A stretch of DNA of 64,000 nt, from contig NZ_ATUR01000002.1 in assembly GCF_000420305.1 (NCBI RefSeq), positions 372,001-436,000 of the forward strand. The letters run 5' to 3'. The notes under the pieces were generated by a model, which saw only the letters and a program-made list of their open reading frames with translations, was not told the origin of the DNA and ran no database searches. Positions within the stretch are counted from its first letter, which is position 1; each line of letters opens with the position of its first letter. The position numbers were made by a program, and so were the translations under genes. Below are positions 11,885-21,385 of the stretch, in pieces. The stretch comes from Novosphingopyxis baekryungensis DSM 16222. Its GTDB lineage: Bacteria; Pseudomonadota; Alphaproteobacteria; Sphingomonadales; Sphingomonadaceae.

Positions 11885-13740
11885 TGGCCCCCCCTTCCGC
11901 CAGCAAGACCAACGGATCGACCCAACCTGCCTATCAAATCATAGACCACATGTACGATGCCGTGGTGGTCGGCGCAGGCGGGTCTGGCCTGCGTGCCACC
12001 ATGGGCAGTGCCGAAGCCGGCCTGCGCACGGCGTGCATCAGCAAGGTTTTCCCCACGCGCTCGCACACGGTGGCGGCGCAAGGCGGTATTGCTGCCAGCC
12101 TGGGCAATATGGGTCCGGATCACTGGACCTGGCATATGTACGATACCGTAAAGGGATCGGACTGGCTGGGCGATCAGGACGCGATCGAATATCTGGCGCG
12201 CGAAGCGCCTGCCGCCGTGTACGAGCTGGAACATGCCGGCGTGCCGTTCAGCCGTACGGAAGAGGGCAAGATCTATCAGCGCCCGTTCGGCGGCCATATG
12301 CAGAATATGGGTGCCGGACCGCCGGTGCAGCGCACGTGCGCCGCGGCTGACCGTACTGGTCACGCGATGCTGCATGCGCTCTATCAGCAGTCGCTGAAAT
12401 ATGACGCAGACTTCTTCATCGAATATTTCGCGATCGATCTGATCATGGAAGATGGCGAATGCCGCGGCGTTATCGCGCTGTGCATGGAGGACGGATCGAT
12501 TCATCGTTTCCGCAGCCATGCCGTTGTGCTGGCGACGGGCGGCTGCGGGCGCGTGTTCCACAGCGCCACGAGCGCCCATACCTGCACCGGCGACGGTGGC
12601 GGCATGGTGATGCGCGCCGGCCTGCCATTGCAGGACATGGAATTCGTGCAGTTCCACCCCACCGGCATTTACGGCGCGGGCGTGCTGATCACCGAAGGCG
12701 CACGCGGTGAGGGCGGTTACCTCACCAATTCCGAGGGCGAGCGTTTCATGGAGCGCTATGCGCCCAGCGCCAAGGATCTGGCATCGCGCGACGTGGTGTC
12801 CCGGTCCATGGCGGCGGAAATCCGCGAAGGCCGCGGCGTGGGCAAGGAAGGCGATCATTGCTTTTTGCATCTGGACCATATCGATCCCGCCATCTTGGCC
12901 GAACGCCTGCCCGGAATTACCGAAACCGGCAAGATTTTCGCCGGTGTCGATCTGACCAAGCAGCCGCTGCCGGTGGTGCCGACGGTCCATTACAATATGG
13001 GCGGCATCCCGACCAATTATCATGGCGAGGTCATCAACCCGACTGCAGACAATCCGGACGCGATCGTGCCCGGCCTCTATGCGGCGGGCGAAGCGGGCTG
13101 CGTGTCCGTGCACGGTGCGAACCGTCTCGGCTCCAACAGCCTGATCGATCTGGTGGTGTTCGGCCGCGCAATCGGCAAACGGCTCGCGGCGACGATCGAG
13201 TTGGGCAAGGCGCACAAGCCGTTGCCCAAGGGCTCGGAAGAGTTCTCGCTGGAACGGCTGGACCATTTCCGTCACGCCAAGGGCGGCTCGCCGACGGCTG
13301 ACATCCGGTTGAACATGCAGAAGACGATGCAGAAGCATTGCGCCGTGTTCCGCGATACCGCGACCTTGGCCGAAGGTCTCGACCAGATGCAGACGGTCAA
13401 TGCGCGCATGCAGGACATTCATGTGTCCGATCGCTCGCTCATCTGGAACACCGACCTTGTCGAGACCATGGAGCTCGACAATCTGATGGCGCAGGCGATG
13501 GTGACGATTTCCAGCGCGGTCAATCGCAAGGAAAGCCGTGGCGCGCACAGCCATGAGGATTTCCCTGATCGCAACGACGCCGAGTGGATGAAGCACACGG
13601 TCAGCTGGTATGACGGTTGGGGCGGCAAGCCCTCTACCGGTACCACCAATGACTCGATCAAGCTGGACTATCGTCCGGTACATCAGTTCACGTTGACCGA
13701 TGAGATCGACTATATCGAACCAAAGAAGCGGGTGTACTGA
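11884..13740 (+). CDS. sdhA: Succinate dehydrogenase flavoprotein subunit
   Basis: SdhA oxidises succinate to fumarate with covalent FAD. The 618-residue product has the dinucleotide-binding motif [12 protein letters not shown], the FAD-attachment region [10 protein letters not shown], the active-site segments [11 protein letters not shown] and [19 protein letters not shown], and the family C-terminus. The sequence is complete. The operon ends here: a strong terminator follows at 13761 and no sdhB gene (iron-sulfur subunit) is present in the window. Confidence 0.97.
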   Translation: MAPPSASKTNGSTQPAYQIIDHMYDAVVVGAGGSGLRATMGSAEAGLRTACISKVFPTRSHTVAAQGGIAASLGNMGPDHWTWHMYDTVKGSDWLGDQDAIEYLAREAPAAVYELEHAGVPFSRTEEGKIYQRPFGGHMQNMGAGPPVQRTCAAADRTGHAMLHALYQQSLKYDADFFIEYFAIDLIMEDGECRGVIALCMEDGSIHRFRSHAVVLATGGCGRVFHSATSAHTCTGDGGGMVMRAGLPLQDMEFVQFHPTGIYGAGVLITEGARGEGGYLTNSEGERFMERYAPSAKDLASRDVVSRSMAAEIREGRGVGKEGDHCFLHLDHIDPAILAERLPGITETGKIFAGVDLTKQPLPVVPTVHYNMGGIPTNYHGEVINPTADNPDAIVPGLYAAGEAGCVSVHGANRLGSNSLIDLVVFGRAIGKRLAATIELGKAHKPLPKGSEEFSLERLDHFRHAKGGSPTADIRLNMQKTMQKHCAVFRDTATLAEGLDQMQTVNARMQDIHVSDRSLIWNTDLVETMELDNLMAQAMVTISSAVNRKESRGAHSHEDFPDRNDAEWMKHTVSWYDGWGGKPSTGTTNDSIKLDYRPVHQFTLTDEIDYIEPKKRVY

Positions 13741-13760
13741 TCGCCCGCATTACAATGCAA

Positions 13761-13788
13761 AAGGGCTGCCGATCTGGCAGCCCTTTTT
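13761..13788 (+). terminator. Rho-independent terminator after sdhCDA
   Basis: A perfect 10-bp stem, AAGGGCTGCC (13761-13770) with GGCAGCCCTT (13776-13785), has a 5-base loop and continues into T residues to 13788. It also carries an A-rich start, so it could act on the opposite strand. Confidence 0.9.
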
Positions 13789-13852
13789 GTTTATAGGCCG
13801 TTCATTCGCCGAACGCCGCCGCTGATGGCAGATCCAGCGTGAACGCAAGACG

Positions 13853-14854
13853 TCAGGCGGCCATCATCTCTTCGGAAGTGAACGCATCCGCAGCAATGGT
13901 CAGGCTGCGTTTGCGGGCATCGTGGTCGAAGATCGAGCTGGTCAGGATCAATTCGTCGGCATTGGTGCGCTTTACGAAGGCCCGCATTTTCTCGCCAACC
14001 TGATCACGCGTGCCGATGGCAGTGGCGGACAGCACGCCGTCCAGCATCTGCCGCGCCTGCGGCGGCAAACTGTCACGATAGCTTGGGACTGGCGGCGGCA
14101 ATGGTCCCGGATTGCCGGTGCGCAGCGCGACGAAGCTTTGCTGCATCGAGCTGGCGAGCAGTTCCGCCTCCTCTTCGCTATCCGCAGCAAAGACATTATA
14201 GGCGCACATCGCATAAGGCTCCGCCAGCACGGCGGACGGCTCGAACCGCTCTCGGTAGATCGCCAGCGCGTCGTCCAAAGCGGCGGGCGCGAAATGGCTC
14301 GCAAAGGCATAAGGCAGGCCGAGCATTGCGGCGAGCTGCGCGCCGAACAGGCTGGAGCCGAGAATATAGAGCGGCACGTTCGCGCCTGCGCCCGGCGTGG
14401 CGCGGATACCGGTCCGGCTGTCATCGGCAAAATAGCTTTGCAGCTCCACCACATCGCGTGGGAAGGCATTGGGATCGCTGTCCAGATTGCGGCGCATCGC
14501 GGCGGCCACGCGCTGGTCGGAGCCCGGCGCGCGGCCCAGCCCCAGATCAATTCGGCCGGGAAACAGCGCATCGAGCGTGCCGAATTGTTCGGCGATCACG
14601 ATCGGCGCATGATTGGGCAGCATGATGCCGCCAGCACCGACGCGAATCGTGCTGGTGGCCCCGGCCACATGGGCCAGCACGATGCTGGTCGCCGCGCTGG
14701 CAATGCCTTCCATACCGTGATGTTCGGCGGTCCAGTATCGGTAAAAGCCCAGGCTTTCGGCATGCCGTGCCAGATCGGCTGCATTGGCCAGCGATTGGGA
14801 TACGGAGCCGCCCTGGGTGACGGGGACGAGATCGAGCAGGGATAATTTGGTCAT
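13853..14854 (-). CDS. LLM class flavin-dependent oxidoreductase (luciferase-like monooxygenase)
   Basis: The ~333-residue protein belongs to the bacterial luciferase-like TIM-barrel family that uses reduced flavin. Family features are MTKLSLLDLVPVTQGG at the N-terminus, RYWTAEHHGMEGIAS, the GAGGIMLPNHAPIVIAEQFGTL block and RIDLGLGRAPGSD. Residue patterns match the group annotated as MsnO8-like LLM oxidoreductases (from memory). The in-frame codons upstream of ATG 14852-14854 run into the divergent promoter region, so they are not used here. Substrate unknown. It is divergent from the ClpP-like gene with a 57-base spacer. Confidence 0.85.
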   Translation of the reverse strand: MTKLSLLDLVPVTQGGSVSQSLANAADLARHAESLGFYRYWTAEHHGMEGIASAATSIVLAHVAGATSTIRVGAGGIMLPNHAPIVIAEQFGTLDALFPGRIDLGLGRAPGSDQRVAAAMRRNLDSDPNAFPRDVVELQSYFADDSRTGIRATPGAGANVPLYILGSSLFGAQLAAMLGLPYAFASHFAPAALDDALAIYRERFEPSAVLAEPYAMCAYNVFAADSEEEAELLASSMQQSFVALRTGNPGPLPPPVPSYRDSLPPQARQMLDGVLSATAIGTRDQVGEKMRAFVKRTNADELILTSSIFDHDARKRSLTIAADAFTSEEMMAA

Positions 14855-14911
14855 GGATGGAATGTGTGGGCGGGCGGGATCGAATGCAAATGGTCGCCAC
14901 ACGGAAATCTA

Positions 14912-15523
14912 ATGACAGCGGCCGCGGAACCGCCCCTTTGGCGCGCCGTTGCGCCTGCCATGACCGATGCCCATCATTATCCCTTACTCGCCAATCCCCA
15001 TGTCCGTCTGACCGGCAGTGTCGACCAGAACATGTACAGCCAATTCCGCTCCGCCCTGGAAAATGCACCGCGCGATGGAAGTATCGTGATTGCGCTGACG
15101 ACTTTGGGCGGCGATCCCGAGGTTGCACGCACCATGGGCGACGATGTGCGCATGCTGCGCGAATATGACGGGCGTGAATTATTGTTCCTCGGTCGGCAGG
15201 CGGTCTATTCCGCAGGCGCAACCTTCATGAGCTATTTCCCGCGCGAACATCGCTTCCTGACACGCCAGACCCGCCTGATGATCCACGAGCGACAGATGAA
15301 CGCCAGCGTCAACCTGAGCGGCCCGCTGCGCATGTGCATTGCGCAGCTCAAGGCGAAGCTGCACGAGATCGAACATAGCATCGAGATCGAGGAAGAGGGG
15401 TTCCGCGCCTTGGCCGAGCAATCACGCGTGTCTTTCGAGGATATCCGCGAAAAGGCGCCAGAGAACTGGTATATCGAAGCGCAGGAAGCCAAGAAACTGG
15501 GCCTTGTTCTCGATATCGTCTGA
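14912..15523 (+). CDS. ClpP-like serine protease (peptidase S14 family)
   Basis: The ~203-residue protein has the ClpP/crotonase fold pattern: VRLTGSVDQNMYSQF, IALTTLGGDPEVA, the nucleophile region QAVYSAGATFM (Ser) and the His region RLMIHERQM. The elements for binding Clp ATPase cannot be judged by eye. It is not the housekeeping clpP, since the Ser motif is YSAGA rather than the usual SMGA type and no clpX lies beside it. ATG 14912 has a weak CGGAAA site; ATG 14960 is an alternative start. Confidence 0.75.
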   Translation: MTAAAEPPLWRAVAPAMTDAHHYPLLANPHVRLTGSVDQNMYSQFRSALENAPRDGSIVIALTTLGGDPEVARTMGDDVRMLREYDGRELLFLGRQAVYSAGATFMSYFPREHRFLTRQTRLMIHERQMNASVNLSGPLRMCIAQLKAKLHEIEHSIEIEEEGFRALAEQSRVSFEDIREKAPENWYIEAQEAKKLGLVLDIV

Positions 15524-15631
15524 CAGAGAAGCTCCTGCGGTTCGTCGACGGTGGTGCACAGTTCACCGCTAATTCATGTTGATGCAGCGACGAACCGTTC
15601 TCCTGCATCGATGAATTGAAGGAGAGTGCTC

Positions 15632-17026
15632 ATGACGACCATCCGATCGCCAGGCCGCAAGCTTGGGATTACCATTCTGGTCGCGGTCCTGCTCGCGATC
15701 CCTCTGCTGGCAATCTACGCGTTGGTCTATGACCGGCAGGACCAGTCTGAAACTGCCCGCGCATCCGTCGCGCAGGGATGGGGCGGAAAGCAGCTGCTGG
15801 CCGGTCCTGTGCTGGTCATCCCCTTTACCGAGGCCTCCACCGAAACGGTGACCGAGAACGGCCAGCCGCGCACGCGGACGATCGAGTCCCGTCAGCTGCT
15901 GTATCTTTCGCCGACCAGGCAGACGTTGAAGACCGCGATCGACCCGGAGCGGCGGCAGATTTCCATCTATGAATCGGTGGTCTATCGCGCGGTCAATCAG
16001 GGTACGGCAAGATTTGCCATTCCGGAGGATCTGAACCGTTACGGCGTGGATCGCACGAAGCTGGATTTCAGCCGCGCCGAACTGCGTTTCGGCGTCAGCG
16101 ATGCCCGCGGGCTGCAGCCGGATGCGCGCATCAGCGCCAACGGTCAGAAACTGGCGGCGGAGCCGGGCAAGGGTCTGCTCGCTACCGGCGGCTCGGGCTT
16201 CTTCGCCTTCGTCGATTGGCAGGGGGAGGGCGCACTGGACGTCTCCTATAGCTATTCGCTCAACGGCAGCGGCGGCCTGTCTTTCGTGCCGCGCGGCGGG
16301 GAGAGTGAGTGGAGCATCACCTCACCCTGGCCGCATCCCAGTTTCGCGGGCAATTTTCTGCCCGCCACCCATGATATAAATGCCGATGGCTTTACCGCCC
16401 GCTATGCCATCAGCAATCTGGCGCTGGGCCAGGCGATGGCCGGACGCGACGATTTCGGCGCGCCCGATACCGCCAGTGGCGCGCGCAGGGGCGGTGCGGG
16501 GATGTCCGGCACGCCGGTGGCCGCCGGTGTGACGCAGACAGCCAGCATCAATCTGGTCGAGCCGGTAGACTTGTACAGTCAGGTCAACCGCGCGGTGAAA
16601 TATGGCTTCCTCTTTATCGGCTTCACCTTTCTGGCATTTCTGATGTTCGATCTGGTGGGCGGTGCCGCAGTGGCGGCGGCGGAGTATCTGCTGGTCGGTT
16701 CCGGTCTGATTTTGTTCTTCGTGCTGCTGCTGGCTTTTGCCGAAGTGGTTGGGTTCGCGCTGGCCTACCTCGTGGCGGGCGGGGCCATCACCGGGCTGCT
16801 GACGGCTTATTCCGCCGCTGTGCTCGGCAGCTGGAAACGCGCACAGATGATCGCAGCTCTGCTCGCCGGGCTCTATGCCGTGCTGTATGTGCTGCTCAGC
16901 CTCGAGGCGCTGTCCTTGCTGATCGGATCGGTGCTGCTGTTCGTGGCGCTCGCCGCGGTCATGTGGGCGACCCGCCGGATCGACTGGTCCGGTTTGCGCA
17001 CGCAGCAGGAATCCGTCGCGGAGTAG
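15632..17026 (+). CDS. creD: CreD family inner membrane protein
   Basis: CreD proteins are inner membrane proteins linked to envelope stress and beta-lactam response in other bacteria. The 464-residue product has an N-terminal transmembrane segment, a large periplasmic domain (containing SRQLLYLSP, ELRFGVSDARGL, SEWSITSPWPHPSF) and five or six C-terminal membrane helices starting near YGFLFIGFTFLAFLMFDL. AAGGAGA at 15619-15625 favours ATG 15632; a GTG two codons upstream is in frame. The usual creBC/blrAB two-component genes are absent. Confidence 0.92.
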   Translation: MTTIRSPGRKLGITILVAVLLAIPLLAIYALVYDRQDQSETARASVAQGWGGKQLLAGPVLVIPFTEASTETVTENGQPRTRTIESRQLLYLSPTRQTLKTAIDPERRQISIYESVVYRAVNQGTARFAIPEDLNRYGVDRTKLDFSRAELRFGVSDARGLQPDARISANGQKLAAEPGKGLLATGGSGFFAFVDWQGEGALDVSYSYSLNGSGGLSFVPRGGESEWSITSPWPHPSFAGNFLPATHDINADGFTARYAISNLALGQAMAGRDDFGAPDTASGARRGGAGMSGTPVAAGVTQTASINLVEPVDLYSQVNRAVKYGFLFIGFTFLAFLMFDLVGGAAVAAAEYLLVGSGLILFFVLLLAFAEVVGFALAYLVAGGAITGLLTAYSAAVLGSWKRAQMIAALLAGLYAVLYVLLSLEALSLLIGSVLLFVALAAVMWATRRIDWSGLRTQQESVAE

Positions 17027-17035
17027 ATACACGAC

Positions 17036-17061
17036 AGCCCCTCCTCTTCGCAGGAGGGGCT
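17036..17061 (+). terminator. Hairpin between convergent creD and alpha-hydroxy-acid oxidase genes
   Basis: AGCCCCTCCT (17036-17045) pairs perfectly with AGGAGGGGCT (17052-17061) around a 6-base loop. There is no long T run, but the position, 10 bases after creD and before the end of the opposing gene, suggests a shared terminator. Confidence 0.65.
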
Positions 17062-17064
17062 TGT

Positions 17065-18222
17065 CTAGTCGGGCCGTCGCCAGCGCAGTTGATCGCGCCC
17101 CAGATCGGTCACGGATGTCACGCCCATCAGGCGCATGTCCCGCTCGATCTCGTCATGCAGTTTGCCGAGAATCCGCTCGACGCCGGGCTGGCCCGCCGCA
17201 GCGAGTGCATAGAGATAGAGCCGGCCGCCGGAGCAGGCATTCGCGCCCGCGGCGATGGCTTTCAGCGCATGGGTGCCGCGCTTCACGCCGCCATCGCAGA
17301 TAATCTCTATCTGCCCGCCGACGGCATCGGCAATCTCGGCAATCTGATCGAACGGGGCGCGGCTGCCGTCCAGCTGCCGTCCACCATGGTTGGAAATCAT
17401 GATGGCGTCCGCGCCGATGGCCACCGCCCGTTTGGCGTCTTCCACCGACATGATGCCCTTCAGGCAGAAGGTGCCGCCCCATTCGGCCCGGATGCGTTCG
17501 GCCGTGGTCCAGTCCATCGACCGGTCCAGCATGGTGTTGAAATAATCGGCGACCGAAACCGCAACATTGCTGCCCGCATCGACATGCGTGTCCAGGTTGG
17601 GCAGATGGAATTTCTCGCGGAACAGATAGTTCAGCGTCCAGCCCGGATGGGCGGCAAAGCTGACAGCGCTAGCCGGCGTCAGCCGGGGCGGGCTGGTGAA
17701 GCCGGTGCGCAGGCACCGCTCCCGGTTGCCGCCGACAATGGTATCCACCGTCAGCGCCAGCGCATCGAACCTGGCCGCCTTGCAGCGTTCGATCATGGAT
17801 CGGTTCAGTCCGTGATCCTTGTGGATATAGAGTTGAAACAGCTTGGGTGTGGAGACCAGCGCGCCGACCTCCTCGATGCTGACAGTGGCCAGCGAGCTGA
17901 TACCGAACCAGGTACCGAACTTTTCTGCGGCCCGCGCCACCGCCCGCTCGCCCTGCCAGTGGAACAGGCGCTGCAAGGCGGTGGGAGACAGGAACAGCGG
18001 CATCGCGATCTTGCGGCCCATCAGGGTGATGGACATGTCGATATCTTCCACCCCTCCCAGCACATTGGGGATCAAATCGGCATCCTGGAAAGCCTGCGTG
18101 TTGCGGCCCTTGGTCGTCTCATCATCCGCCGCGCCATCGATATAATGGAAGACGGGGGCGGGGAGGCGGCGCCTGGCGAGCGCGCGGAAATCCTCGACAT
18201 TATGGCAATCGGTCAGCTTCAT
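17065..18222 (-). CDS. FMN-dependent alpha-hydroxy-acid oxidase/dehydrogenase (LldD-like)
   Basis: The 385-residue protein is a TIM-barrel FMN enzyme that oxidises L-2-hydroxy acids such as L-lactate. It shows the family N-terminus (FRALARRRLPAPVFHYIDGAADDE), the barrel motif LFLSPTALQRLFH, the catalytic-His signature SNHGGRQLDGSRAP and the phosphate-binding IICDGGVKRGTH. L-lactate is the commonest substrate, but mandelate or glycolate-type activity cannot be excluded. It is convergent with creD. Confidence 0.88.
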   Translation of the reverse strand: MKLTDCHNVEDFRALARRRLPAPVFHYIDGAADDETTKGRNTQAFQDADLIPNVLGGVEDIDMSITLMGRKIAMPLFLSPTALQRLFHWQGERAVARAAEKFGTWFGISSLATVSIEEVGALVSTPKLFQLYIHKDHGLNRSMIERCKAARFDALALTVDTIVGGNRERCLRTGFTSPPRLTPASAVSFAAHPGWTLNYLFREKFHLPNLDTHVDAGSNVAVSVADYFNTMLDRSMDWTTAERIRAEWGGTFCLKGIMSVEDAKRAVAIGADAIMISNHGGRQLDGSRAPFDQIAEIADAVGGQIEIICDGGVKRGTHALKAIAAGANACSGGRLYLYALAAAGQPGVERILGKLHDEIERDMRLMGVTSVTDLGRDQLRWRRPD

Positions 18223-18270
18223 GGCTGCCGCGATAGCAGGAGCGGCGCATCTGTCACAACAGCCCGGCGC

Positions 18271-19143
18271 TCAGAGCGATTGCGCCGCGAATGTGTCGCA
18301 CTGCTTGGGATCGCCGCTCTGCATGCCGCGCTGCAGCCAGCGCATGCGCTGCTCGCTGGTGCCATGGGTAAACATGCTTTCGACCGGGCGTTTGCCGGCC
18401 TCGCGCATCAGCGTATCGTCGCCAATGGCGTGGGCGGCGGTCATGCCCTCTTCCACATCGCCAGGCTCCAGACGGTCTCGATTCTGACCGGCCCAGACGC
18501 CGGCATAGCAATCGGCCTGCAGCTCCATGCGCACCTGTAGCTGATTGCCCTCTTCCTGGCTCACGCGTGCCTGACGCTGGCGCACGTCATCGGCAATTCC
18601 GGTAAGCTTCTGGATGTGGTGGCCGACTTCGTGCGCGATGACATAGGCCTGCGCAAAATCGCCGCCGGCACCCATCTGCTGCTCCATCTGATTGAAGAAG
18701 CTGGTGTCCAGATAAATGCCCTGGTCCGTCGGGCAATAGAAGGGGCCCATGGCCGCCTGCGCCGCGCCGCACCCGGATTGATTGTTTTGATCGTAGAAAT
18801 ACAGCTTGGCCGGTTTGTAACCGGGCAATAGCTGGGCCCATGTCTGCTCGGTCGATGCCAGCACCCGGCCAGAAAACAGTTCTGCCTGCGTATCATAGGT
18901 CTCTGCCGAACCACCCGTGGCGGGCCGGCCCGGTCCATCGCCGCCAGACAGGCCGAGGCCGCCGCCGCCGGAAAAAATAAAGAAGCCAATGATGGCGATG
19001 ATGACAATCGTGCCGCAGCCGAGCTTGCGCCCCATCAGCAGCGGCAACAGTCCGAGCAGCCCTCCAAGGCCGCCTCCGCCTCCGCCGCCCCCACGGCCAA
19101 GATCCTGGGCGTTGCTGCTGGGGTCCAAATCATCGAGACGCAT
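18271..19143 (-). CDS. Neutral zinc metallopeptidase, YpfJ/KPN_00807 family
   Basis: The 290-residue protein has a Gly-rich N-terminus, one transmembrane segment (CGTIVIIAIIGFFIF) and a C-terminal zinc peptidase domain with AHEVGHHIQ (HExxH) and the downstream metal-ligand region ELQADCYAGVWA. This matches the YpfJ (PF04228) family of membrane-anchored putative metalloproteases. Substrates are not known. It is divergent from the patatin gene and lies 48 bases upstream of the start of the alpha-hydroxy-acid oxidase gene on the same strand. Confidence 0.9.
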   Translation of the reverse strand: MRLDDLDPSSNAQDLGRGGGGGGGGLGGLLGLLPLLMGRKLGCGTIVIIAIIGFFIFSGGGGLGLSGGDGPGRPATGGSAETYDTQAELFSGRVLASTEQTWAQLLPGYKPAKLYFYDQNNQSGCGAAQAAMGPFYCPTDQGIYLDTSFFNQMEQQMGAGGDFAQAYVIAHEVGHHIQKLTGIADDVRQRQARVSQEEGNQLQVRMELQADCYAGVWAGQNRDRLEPGDVEEGMTAAHAIGDDTLMREAGKRPVESMFTHGTSEQRMRWLQRGMQSGDPKQCDTFAAQSL

Positions 19144-19253
19144 GACATTTTCCTGAACACAAGGGGGAGGTGCGGACGCTAGCAGATTGTTTCGCGATGG
19201 GAACCATCGCCGGTTGCCACCGGTTCCTGCGATAGAGCATATAAAGGCAAATC

Positions 19254-20468
19254 ATGGCAGATATAGAAGCAGAACCCCAGCGCGGCCCAAGCGGCTCCGG
19301 GCCACGCGACGGCTTGCCCTTGCCCGATCAGGTGGTGCTGTTGCTGCAAGGCGGCGGTGCGCTTGGCAGCTATCAGGCCGGCGTGTTTGAAGCGATCAAC
19401 GATCATGCGATACCGCTGACCTGCATCGCGGGCATCTCCATCGGCGCCGTCAATGCCGCGCTGATCGCGGGCAACCCTCCCGAGAAACGGATCGAGGCAT
19501 TGCGCACCTTCTGGGAAATGGTGTCTGGCGGCATGCCTGCATTTATTTTGCCGGACGAGAACCGGCTGCGCGAAGGCGCCCATCTGGCTGCTGCAGCGAC
19601 GGTGGCGAGTTTTGGCGTGCCGGGCTTCTTCGTTCCGCACTGGACTATGCCGAATTGGGCGCCCGCAGGCAGTGAGGCCGCCATCAGCTATTATGACAGC
19701 GCGCCATTGGCCAAAACGCTCAACGAGCTGGTCGACTGGGATTTGCTGAACGACGGTCCGATGCGGGTTGCGGTTGGCGCGGTGGATATCGAAACGGGCA
19801 ATTTCCAATATTTCGATACGCGCAGCGCCATCAATCCCACCCGCATCGACGCGCGCCATATCATGGCCTCCGGCGCGCTGCCGCCAGGCCTGCCGCCGGT
19901 CGAGATCGACGGGCGTCATTATTGGGACGGCGGTCTCGTGTCTAACACGCCGCTGGGCTATATTCTCGATACGCAAGGGGAAGGGGATACCCTCATCTTC
20001 CAGATCGATCTGTTTCCGGCGCGTGGGAAATTGCCGCGCCGCATGACGGATGTGTGGAGCCGCGAGAAAGATATTCGCTTCTCCAGTCGCACCCGCTCCG
20101 TCACCGACCAGTATTTGCGGCTGCGCAAGGACCATGAGGCGATGCGCACGCTGATCGACCGCCTGCCCAGCGATATGCGCGACGAACCGGAGATAAAGGC
20201 CCTGCGTGAGCGGGTGGCCGAAAGCGCGGTGAACGTGGTGCAACTGGTCTATCGCACCCGCGCCTGGGAAACTGGCGCCAAGGATTTCGAATTTTCCCGC
20301 TCGACGATGCTGGACCATTGGCATCAAGGCAATGAGGCGCTGTGCCGCACCATCGACGAGGGCGACATTCTTGCGCGCAACATCGCCGATGGAAAAACCG
20401 CCGCGTTCGATGTGGCGGTGGATGCCAACGGCAACGGCAACGGCAACGGCAACGGTGCCGCCGAATAA
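19254..20468 (+). CDS. Patatin-like phospholipase (with DUF3734-type C-terminus)
   Basis: The 404-residue protein has the patatin oxyanion motif QGGGALGSYQAGV, the nucleophile elbow GISIGAVNAAL (GxSxG) and the catalytic Asp motif DGGLVSNTPLG, so the Ser-Asp dyad is intact. The C-terminal ~150 residues match the DUF3734 extension found in this bacterial group (from memory). It ends in five in-frame Asn-Gly pairs encoded by a hexanucleotide repeat. 3-hydroxybutyrate dehydrogenase follows after 39 bases on the same strand. This neighbourhood suggests a role in lipid or polyhydroxybutyrate turnover (inference). Confidence 0.9.
   Translation: MADIEAEPQRGPSGSGPRDGLPLPDQVVLLLQGGGALGSYQAGVFEAINDHAIPLTCIAGISIGAVNAALIAGNPPEKRIEALRTFWEMVSGGMPAFILPDENRLREGAHLAAAATVASFGVPGFFVPHWTMPNWAPAGSEAAISYYDSAPLAKTLNELVDWDLLNDGPMRVAVGAVDIETGNFQYFDTRSAINPTRIDARHIMASGALPPGLPPVEIDGRHYWDGGLVSNTPLGYILDTQGEGDTLIFQIDLFPARGKLPRRMTDVWSREKDIRFSSRTRSVTDQYLRLRKDHEAMRTLIDRLPSDMRDEPEIKALRERVAESAVNVVQLVYRTRAWETGAKDFEFSRSTMLDHWHQGNEALCRTIDEGDILARNIADGKTAAFDVAVDANGNGNGNGNGAAE
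20427..20456 (+). repeat. Hexanucleotide tandem repeat AACGGC x5
   Basis: Five consecutive copies of AACGGC (last copy AACGGT) encode Asn-Gly repeats at the C-terminus of the patatin-like protein. Because the unit is 6 bases, copy-number change would not shift the frame. Confidence 0.9.
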
Positions 20469-20507
20469 CAGGCCTGACCAATCACTTCAGAAGAAAGGAT
20501 ATCTCCC

Positions 20508-21293
20508 ATGTTCCTCCAAGGCAAAACTGCTCTCATCACCGGTTCCACCAGCGGCATCGGCTTGGCCTATGCCAAGGCCATGGCTGCCGAAGGAGCGAAC
20601 ATCGTCATCAACGGCTTTGGTGATGCCGATGAGATCGAGGCGGAACGCAAGGCGCTGGAAGTCCTGAACGGCGCCAGGGCGGTCTATTCCGATGCGGATT
20701 TGACCAAGCCGAAAAAGATCGAGGACATGATGAAGATGGCTGCCGATGAATTTGGCGGGATCGACATTCTGGTCAACAATGCCGGTACGCAGCATGTCGA
20801 TCCGGTCGAAGATTTTCCGCCGGAGAAATGGGACCTTATTCTGGCGTTGAACCTCACATCGTCCTTTCACACGGTGCGGCATGCGGTGCCTTATATGAAA
20901 GAAAAGAAATGGGGCCGCATCATCGGCACGGCCTCGGCCCATTCCAAGGCGGCTTCGCCATTCAAGACGGCCTATGTAACCGCCAAGCATGGGCTGGCCG
21001 GCTTTACCAAGACCATCGCACTGGAACTGGCCGAGCATGGCATCACCGCCAATTGCATCAGCCCCGGCTATGTCTGGACGCCGTTGGTGGAAAACCAGAT
21101 CCCCGACACCATGAAGGCGCGCAACATGTCGCGCGAGGATGTGATCAACAAGGTGATGCTGGATGGCCAGCCGACCAAGGAATTCGTCACGCCCGAACAG
21201 GTGGCTGCGATCGGCGTCTTCCTGTGCCGCGATGAGGCTGCACAGGTGACCGGCGCCAACTGGTCCGTCGACGGCGGCTGGACGGCAGAGTGA
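20508..21293 (+). CDS. bdhA: 3-hydroxybutyrate dehydrogenase
   Basis: This SDR enzyme interconverts 3-hydroxybutyrate and acetoacetate with NAD. The 261-residue protein shows TGSTSGIG, NNAGTQHVDPVEDFP, the catalytic YVTAKHGLAGF and the family-specific CISPGYVWTPLVENQIPD, which distinguishes BDH from generic SDRs. AGAAAGGA precedes the ATG. It forms a likely operon with the patatin-like gene upstream. No terminator was recognised downstream. Confidence 0.94.
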   Translation: MFLQGKTALITGSTSGIGLAYAKAMAAEGANIVINGFGDADEIEAERKALEVLNGARAVYSDADLTKPKKIEDMMKMAADEFGGIDILVNNAGTQHVDPVEDFPPEKWDLILALNLTSSFHTVRHAVPYMKEKKWGRIIGTASAHSKAASPFKTAYVTAKHGLAGFTKTIALELAEHGITANCISPGYVWTPLVENQIPDTMKARNMSREDVINKVMLDGQPTKEFVTPEQVAAIGVFLCRDEAAQVTGANWSVDGGWTAE

Positions 21294-21385
21294 TCTCACG
21301 CTTTCCCAGGCAAGACCTTCCAACTTTCTAAACGAGATCAAACATGATATAGAGCAGTTATCATACAGTAATCTTGGGGGGTGTA

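Noticed and set aside
11812-13683. A 623-codon minus-strand frame opposite sdhA
   Set aside because: Antisense shadow of sdhA; composition is typical of a reversed GC-rich gene and there is no ribosome-binding site or motif.
16963-18540. A 525-codon plus-strand frame opposite the alpha-hydroxy-acid oxidase and metallopeptidase genes
   Set aside because: It covers two real minus-strand genes and shows no protein family signature.
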